A stretch of 64,000 nucleotides of DNA from Torreya grandis (taxonomy: Eukaryota > Streptophyta > Pinopsida > Cupressales > Taxaceae): positions 2,447,501 to 2,511,500 of the forward strand of contig JARHVA010002425.1 of assembly GCA_037957365.1 (NCBI GenBank). The letters are read 5' to 3'. The translations under genes and the position numbers were made by a program. The notes beneath the pieces were generated by a model. It did no database searches and was not told the DNA's origin. It saw only the letters and a program-made list of their open reading frames with translations. This document shows, one piece after another, positions 57,125 through 64,000 of this stretch (the first letter of the stretch is position 1; each line of letters starts with the position of its first letter).

Positions 57125-57721
57125 TATTTGGTGGATAATATCCAGGGTCTTTAGAAAGCCACCAGAGATTTTTGATGCCATCGAGAGCCTATAGACACCA
57201 TCTAGAGCCTTTCAAAATCATCCAGAGTTTATATGCATGCAAAATCTATGAAAAATATGTATATTATTTGGACATGATTCAAATCATATGGATGTCACTC
57301 AAAGACTATGAATGGCATCTAGAGCCTATGGATGATGTCTAAACTCTATTTACATTGTCTAGACATTGAGGATACCATCTAAAACCTATGGACACTATCC
57401 AGGGCCTATGAATGTCATTGGGATTATGTGGACATTGTCCAAAGCCTATGGAAGATGTCTAAACACTATGGACAATGTTTAGACATTGTAGATAGTGTTG
57501 AAGCCCTATGTACACTATGTAGGTTTTGTGGATGGCATCCAAAGTCTATGGACAATGTTCAAAGCCTATGGATAGTGCCCAGGGTTTATAGACACTATTT
57601 AAACTTGGTAGATGCCATCTATACCATGTGGTTGTTATTTACATCCTATGCATGGTGGCTAGAGTTCCAGGTTACCTTCTATATTATCTAGGCATCATGT
57701 AGAACATGTGTATGGTATCCA
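57125..57721. repeat. 20-bp minisatellite, thirty diverged units in strict phase
   Basis: Reading in steps of 20 from 57125 gives units that share RAGCCTATGGACANTGTCTA with many substitutions. One unit (57225-57241) has 17 bases, so 597 bases hold 30 units. Phase is otherwise unbroken through 57721. Units are contiguous without spacers, so this is not a CRISPR array. The open frame at 57428-57691 is a by-product. Confidence 0.92.
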
Positions 57722-58600
57722 TCCTATCATGCAAGCATATATATCTTCTAGACAATACCCAAAATCCATGTGAAATACTTATATATATCCCTCAGTCCTT
57801 ATGTTTTTTCATTTATCTCATAAGTTTAGTTCAAACCTCAATCTCATCCTCTACACTAAATCTAATCTGCTACTCTAAATATCGTAAATGGCTTCCAACC
57901 CCATATCTTCTACCCCTACTGACAAATTTTTTACAAAAATATTATGTGCTAAAAAATATTGAGGCTTCTAGAAGATGATAACTCTTATAATGAATGGATA
58001 AAGAAATGTTGTTTAAGAGGACTTATTTGCATGTTTGTATGAGACAAACATGAATTTGATGATCATTATCATGCCTAGTTACAAACCTACTTCTAAAGAG
58101 TTTTATTTTAACCTCAACTCTCAAAGCCTTACTTTTAGCACTTCACCTTCAAATATTTATCACTTTTTAGAGATGACACAAAGAAACATCAAACATGTAT
58201 CCATGAAATCTATTTTGTTTAAAGAAGACAAAATATTTCTAGAAAATCACTCGGCTATTGATACATCCACCTCGACAGGTAATCTTATTTTTCATAATTA
58301 ATATTTAATGTTTTATGTATGAAATTTGAATGTAAATGCCTCCAATAAAGACTGTAATTAAATTTTTGCTTCCACTATAGTCCCCCCTAATCATTTGATA
58401 AGGGTAATTTTATTTCAAAATATAACCAACCCATATCTCTATGCCCTAGTTGAATTTTTGTAGGAAAAGATTATTTTATAGTGAAGACTGTAGACATCCC
58501 ATTTTGGGATTTATAATACATCACCCATTCTCTTGATGGACAAAAATTTGATTGGTGTATATTCATTTAAAATAAGAAAAAATAATTTAGATTGTGTTTT
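57722..58600. other. Unassigned stretch
   Basis: A plus frame at 58035-58301 (MYETNMNLMIIIMPSYKPTS) is followed by no known domain. It could be an upstream exon of the coding relic that starts near 58637, but I cannot show this. Confidence 0.3.
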
Positions 58601-58636
58601 TCAAACTGACACACAATTTTTATTTGTAATTATATT

Positions 58637-60588
58637 TTGCGTTTGTACTATGAGGTATATCATAAGCTAATTGGAAAATCTATTCCAACTATCTTGCATA
58701 AGACAATGAAATATAATTTTGTGGCCCTTACTGAGCTAGAGGTAAGTTTGAAGTTTAATTCTAATTGATAAAATTATCATGTTATTTGCTTGTTATAATT
58801 CAAATTAATTTTGTATGTTTTCTTGTAATAGAGAAGAGAATTTATTTCTCAATCAAGAAGAGAAGCTACACTGAACAAATATCATCCCATCGAGGGATAC
58901 AAGGATTTTAATTCTGACATGGGTGATGACACAAATTATATTATGATAACACAATTGATAAAGAAAAAGAAGATGCAGAGATATATCACACCTACTTTTG
59001 TATGTTGGCTAGATCCCTTAAGAACATCCCTAAATCTAGGTTTTAAAATTTCAAAAGGTTATTGAAATTTGATGTAACAAAAAAAATTATAATTATTAAT
59101 GTTACATTTAAGTTCGTAGTGGAGCCTGATGATGGAAACATTTTCCATCAACCCATTCAATAGTTACCATCAGTACAAGGTAGTTGACTTCATGTTTTTA
59201 ATTAATCTATTTTGAAATTACATGAACTTCAACCAATTAAAATGAATTTATGATTGTTTGAAAAAAATGGAAGATTTACCTTCTCTTAAAAGACATAAAT
59301 GGAAGATTTACCTTCTCTTAAAAGACATCCACCACCACAAAATATATTGAAAAATAAATATATGGATCCTAATTCTAACATTTATAGCATTTAGTTCAAC
59401 TTAGTTTAAAATTTGATGGCATTTCCTATTTCAGGGTAACTTTTGTTAAGAAGTAATATGTCATCACCCCATGTACTATACAAACTATGGGAATAGTTTA
59501 TAAATACTAATTAGTAGTAGAAGATCAATGCATATAACAACATCAAAGTTCCCCAACTTTCTTGTGGGTGGAGTGTTTATTGCAACAAGTGCCATGAGGG
59601 TATGGGTTTGATGCCTACAGATGGATTTATTATGCATAATATATTCATAGATCTCAACTATAGGCTCCTAATAAAATATTTAGACATGGTTCATCTAGTT
59701 CATCACCTAAACCATGTAATGAAGAGGAGTAATCTTTTGATGAATTGACATCATTTCCATTGAATAATCTTGTTACAAATAATAGTTTCACTTTGTTAGA
59801 TGACATAGCATAGATAGATTTAAAAGTATTGAAACAATGGGAGATTCAGTGCAAGGCTTTGGTAAAGTAAATAAATGAATGTTATAATAATCATTCATAA
59901 ATATATTCATTATAATATTTCATTCAAAATGATCTATTTAAAATTGATGTCTTAGTGAGTCAAACTGAATTGAGATCAATTATAGTGTCAAATTGCTATG
60001 ATAATAAATTTCTAGATGTTATCATAAATAGATTGGAAAATTTAAATGTAGAGGCATAAGCATACTAAAACAAATGGGGAAGACACTAAAACCTTAGACA
60101 CCTTACCAATTAAGATAGAGATAAAGCTTTTGCAAGTAATAAGTTTTTATCTATTCTTAATCACACTTTTATAATTTTTATCTGACCCACTTTATTTTCC
60201 AAATTACAGTAAGAATATAAAAACCCAAATAAAGAAGCACAAGTAATTAATATTCATCTAGAAAAGGCATGGATAGGATTAAATATATCAATGGCATGGA
60301 AGGAAAAACTTGTGCTAGTAAACATATAGAATAATATGCTGAGGAAGATCATCAAAAAACATGGCATGGATCCATAATTTCTTGTGAAGGACAAAACAAA
60401 TGTGGATCCCTCTATCCTATTGGTAGGAGATGTAACACATAAAAAAATGATAATAATTTAAAATATTAATGTTTTATTCAATGATCTTGTTTGAGAAGGT
60501 TTTTTACATTTTGATTCAAGGAAAGGGGAAGCTAAGGAAACATCATCCACTTCTCCACAACAAATTGGAACTCCTTGTGTGGAATGAT
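58637..60588 (+). pseudogene. Unidentified multi-exon coding relic
   Basis: Exon-like 58637-58741 reads RLYYEVYHKLIGKSIPTILH then KTMKYNFVALTELE and ends at a strong donor GAG/GTAAGT. A 90-base intron ends AATAG at 58831, and the next exon continues in frame: RREFISQSRREATLNKYHPI, EGYKDFNSDMGDDTNYIMIT, KKKKMQRYITPTFVCWLDPL. Further coding-like pieces are VTFKFVVEPDDGNIFHQPIQ (to about 59179, donor-like CAAG/GTAGTT), SFDELTSFPLNNLV with LKVLKQWEIQCKALVK (about 59720-59865), TELRSIIVSNCYDNKFLDVI (about 59970) and INIHLEKAWIGLNISMAWKE (about 60250), ending perhaps at TGA 60586. A few stops occur. I recognise no domain. It may be a host gene copy or an element-borne gene. Confidence 0.45.
58742..58831 (+). 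other. Putative 90-base intron
   Basis: Starts GTAAGTTTG, is T-rich at its 3' side (TTTTCTTGTAATAG), and the two flanking coding stretches join in frame. Confidence 0.55.
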
Positions 60589-60599
60589 ACCTATGTCCT

Positions 60600-62810
60600 A
60601 CATTTTTATCTCTTTATTTCAAATGGGAAATGTAAATGATTTTTTTATATGTTATGTTTAAATTTAATAATTTATACTATAAATTAAATTTTCAATTTTA
60701 AATATATGTTTCTATTTTATTGTGTGTATTTTATCCATAATAATTTTTTTTATTATATTATAAATTTACTACTTAAGATGTATAGTGATAAAATCATAAT
60801 TCATTGATTCATAATACCAACGACTGCATGAAATATTTTATTGATATTTAAAATGAAGTGTAAAATAAATATTTTCTATATATTTAACCTAAGTATATTG
60901 TTTAACAAAGCATTAATTTTAAATAATTACAATATAACACAACTAATTTAAGATAATAAATTAACATAATTTATGAAGTCTTGCAATATACATCATGGAA
61001 ATTTTCCAATGATTTATATTAAAAATGATAATATTAAAATTCAATTGCAAAATTTACGTTTGAAAAATACATACTAAAATTTAGGTAGCTAAAATAGTTT
61101 TTTAGGAGCCCTTTCTTCATAATTGTCATTTATATGTACTATAACTAATGCATATATAGTCTCAATATAAATATTATATTTGTCATTTGCTATATTGGTA
61201 ACTCCTAAATCTAAGTGCAAGGCTTTCGATTTGGTTTTGATACCTTTTAAATCAAATGATGCTATAGTATTTTTCATCTAGAGACTTCAGTGATTAGATT
61301 TGCACAAGTTTTCTATAAACCCCACCAAACCCTTAAAAATTGAAGTTAAAGAAGAAAAATAAATAAGCTAGAATGTTAGATCTCATAATAGGAACAATAA
61401 ATTTTAGATACAAACAAAGCTTCGATACCATGTCATAGTGGGCCACACTTTAGGATTAGTCTATATAGGATCGAATGCATGAATAAAACCTATATCGAGT
61501 AGTGAAACCCAAAAGATAACTCAAAAGGAAGAAGATTGTCTTCACAATAAATAAATTGTATTAGCATCATTTTCACGGTAATGTGTAAATTTTGGGAACT
61601 TCATTTTGAATTATGTGGGGAAATAAATTTGATTCTAATTATGGTGATTGTAATCAGGATTTGAAAATGCAAATGTATACCTGGAAGTGACAAAGATCTA
61701 GCATTAATCTGACTCTAGATAATTTCCAATGCATTAGTAATGTTATTTACAATGAGAAACATGTTCAAATTAAGTTGATGATTACATTCACTTGAATGTG
61801 ATCTCTAATAATATTAATAATTTTTTTGACAAAGTGATTCTATTCCCCTATGAAACATGTTAGTTCTCAAAACCTTAAAGAAAAAAAATGTGTTTTGGGG
61901 TGTATAATAAATTGAACACTAGGAAATCTATTTTAAAATTTGTCTATCCCCTAGAAAATAACAATAACAAAACACCAATCCCCAATATTAAAATAGTTCT
62001 AATAACATTACAAACCCTACTATTGTGTGATGTTTGTCTAATATAAACTTTTATGATATAATAAATGTTCTAATAATTATTTTATGCCTTTAACATGCTT
62101 TTAAGTTATAAATACATATGTGATAACAAAAAATGGATGATGTATGATTTTATTAGATGAAAATGAACTTTAATTCTTATGTAATTAGAGAAAATTGACT
62201 TCAAATTAGGATAATATTAATGTCTAAACTGATATCAAATTGTTGAAAATAAAAATAGATAAGACATGAAAATAAAGTGCAATCTAACCACAAGAGGCCA
62301 TAGGAACATCATTAATGTTTTAAATAATACACTAAGTATCAATAATAGTATATAAAAACTCTAAGAGTTTTATTAAGGTTCTTGACAAAAGATTCTTACA
62401 GAAAAAATCTAAAAGAATTAAGATGATAGATGGAATAGAATGAGAGAAAATTTTGAAACCATTAAAAATTAACAAACACACAAATAACACCTAATTTAGA
62501 CCCAAAAAAATGAATTGATACATGCATAAACATTTAAAATTTATGAAATTTAATGATAATAAATATTGAGATGATAATTCTAGTTGTCTAAGTCTCATTC
62601 TCTCTTTAATCTTGAAAACCTCTAAGAAATTTTTATTAAATTGTTATATATTTTATACAAGAAAAGGGAAGATAAAAAATCTAAAAGTACCAAGTGGCAT
62701 GTGCTTATTCTTTTGGAAATGCCTCGACACTTTTGACTAGAAAAAATCCAAATTAAAATGTTCTAGTCTTCCTCTAATCAGAGGGAATCCTTTCCCTTTC
62801 ATTGCATATG
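60600..62810. other. Unassigned AT-rich stretch
   Basis: Very AT-rich, no recognisable gene or terminal repeats. A 62-residue minus frame (61277-61089) matches nothing I know. Confidence 0.4.
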
Positions 62811-62811
62811 C

Positions 62812-62899
<88 letters not shown>
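62811..62899. repeat. AAT trinucleotide microsatellite
   Basis: About thirty uninterrupted TAA/AAT units. Confidence 0.98.
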
Positions 62900-62902
<3 letters not shown>

Positions 62903-64000
62903 CATATTTACTTTTAAAAAATAATATTAATTTTGCTCATTCATCTTAGTGATGATAGATGGTTGATGGCCTTTTGGGTGATTCTTCGAACTACTTTGGC
63001 ATGACACATTCCATTTTTCCATAATGATTTCTCTTAATGTGAAGTGGCATGTCAAGGTTGAGTGTTTGGATGTGTATGTCATATTTATTTTGTTTTATGG
63101 GTTCATTTTCCAAAATTCATCTATCTTTGGATCCCATCCCTTCTCTGCTTCCCCTATTCATTATGGGTCGTTACTTGCCCTATGCTCCTTATTATTCAAC
63201 CATCAAAATCCCTACTTGCCTTGGATAAAATAAGATGTTGGTGTTTGAAGTAGATGGAGAAAACGATATTTTTATCATAAACCTTTTTTAGCTTTATGGA
63301 TGTAAATTGATCTCTTTAAAAAAATTCCATGATTCTATAAGTAATGAAATTATTCACGAGGTTTTTATCCCTTATTTAAGTTTGTATTAAACCTTATTAA
63401 ATCTATGCATTGAGGAGGATAGAGTTTGGAACACATACCAAAGTAGGTTTGTCACAAAGGTGTCAATTGACAATAAGCATTTGGAACATGACACACATAT
63501 TTTTATCCTACAATATATCCAAAATAAGAGGAAGCATACTACTAAACCCCAATTGTTTGAAATATCTAGTGAATTCTTTTCCATCTTTCAAAACCTTGAA
63601 TAGTTAGAATCTATTATTTAAGTACTAAAGGACTATTTTGGGGTCATAAACTTTAATTGTATTATTCATTTTTCTAGTAATCCCTCTAATTATCATGCAT
63701 TTTCCTTTATTCATAGGTTTACAGTTGAAGAAGTTTATAATATGGAATTTTTTCTTTAGAGTGATTATTGGACTGTTGACCAATAATAATAAATATTAAG
63801 CCTTGATGATGGATCCTCTAATCTAGTGTTCAAGAATGAAAAATTTGCTAAGCATCTCATTGTGCGCCCAATGGATACAAATTTGAGGATGATATCTTTG
63901 TTTAAATTCCCAAATTATAAGTTGGTAATTTTGAAGATACTTATTTTATAAGGCATGCATTTACACCATGCTTCTATACCTAAGGGTATGGACTCTATGA
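62900..64000. other. Unassigned stretch to window end
   Basis: Short plus-strand pieces look coding-like near the edge (KNEKFAKHLIVRPMDTNLRM, ISLFKFPNYKLVILKI at about 63830-63945) but no family is recognised. Overlapping frames at 63024-63253 and 63387-63607 are short and conflict with each other. Confidence 0.3.

Noticed and set aside
57428..57691. 87-residue frame with recurrent SLW/DIV segments
   Set aside because: Falls in the 20-bp minisatellite; 20 is not a multiple of three, and no family resemblance.
57125..57721. CRISPR array
   Set aside because: Units are contiguous with no spacers, and the setting is a plant nuclear genome.

Overview
The window looks like a repeat-dense stretch of intergenic chromatin from a seed plant with a large genome. 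It is AT-rich, CG dinucleotides are rare by eye, and nearly everything recognisable is a decayed transposable element of plant type: Ty1/copia, Ty3/gypsy, plant L1 LINE with RNase H, CACTA with TNP2/DUF4218/DUF4216, and a plant mobile domain. Long old gypsy elements, heavy stop-codon decay and nested insertions would suit a gymnosperm, but that is inference. I see no intact host gene, rRNA, tRNA or CRISPR. Frames were read by hand across stops, so edges of relics are approximate unless a terminus is named.

Layout. 0.4-1.2 kb (-): plant mobile domain pseudogene. 3.7-6.6 kb (-): truncated copia relic with gag, protease, integrase and RT pieces, PBS and LTR. 6.6-7.3 kb: possible short CACTA derivative. 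7.3-8.5 kb and 13-17.7 kb (-): pieces of one long unidentified coding unit, apparently split by the element between them. 8543-12973 (-): structurally complete non-autonomous copia element with two LTRs, PBS, PPT, TATA boxes and a perfect CATTT target duplication; its RT fragment lies upstream of its protease. About 18.2-26.7 kb (+): large CACTA relic with TNP2-type transposase, a second gene and repeat-rich flanks including a foldback. 26.7-28.7 kb (-): 5'-truncated L1. About 29-39.07 kb (-): gypsy element G1 (LTR, PBS, gag, PR, RT, RNase H). 39.07-48.45 kb (-): second gypsy element G2 (LTR, PBS, hairpin-rich leader, gag, PR), cut off by G1. 48.5-50 kb: probable copia LTR. 50.9-51.8 kb: 67-bp tandem array and a TA microsatellite. 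52.7-53.4 kb (+): copia gag fragment, PPT and LTR start. 56.4-56.7 kb (+): LTR related to the one at 6.4 kb. 57.1-57.7 kb: thirty-unit 20-bp minisatellite. 58.6-60.6 kb (+): unidentified multi-exon coding relic with in-frame splice junctions. 62.8-62.9 kb: AAT microsatellite. The rest is unassigned AT-rich DNA.

There is no co-operating gene set; the relation between parts is insertion history. The most worthwhile unknowns are the long minus-strand coding unit at 7.3-17.7 kb, the spliced relic at 58.6-60.6 kb, the four equal-length hairpins in the G2 leader, and the phase-locked 20-bp array.
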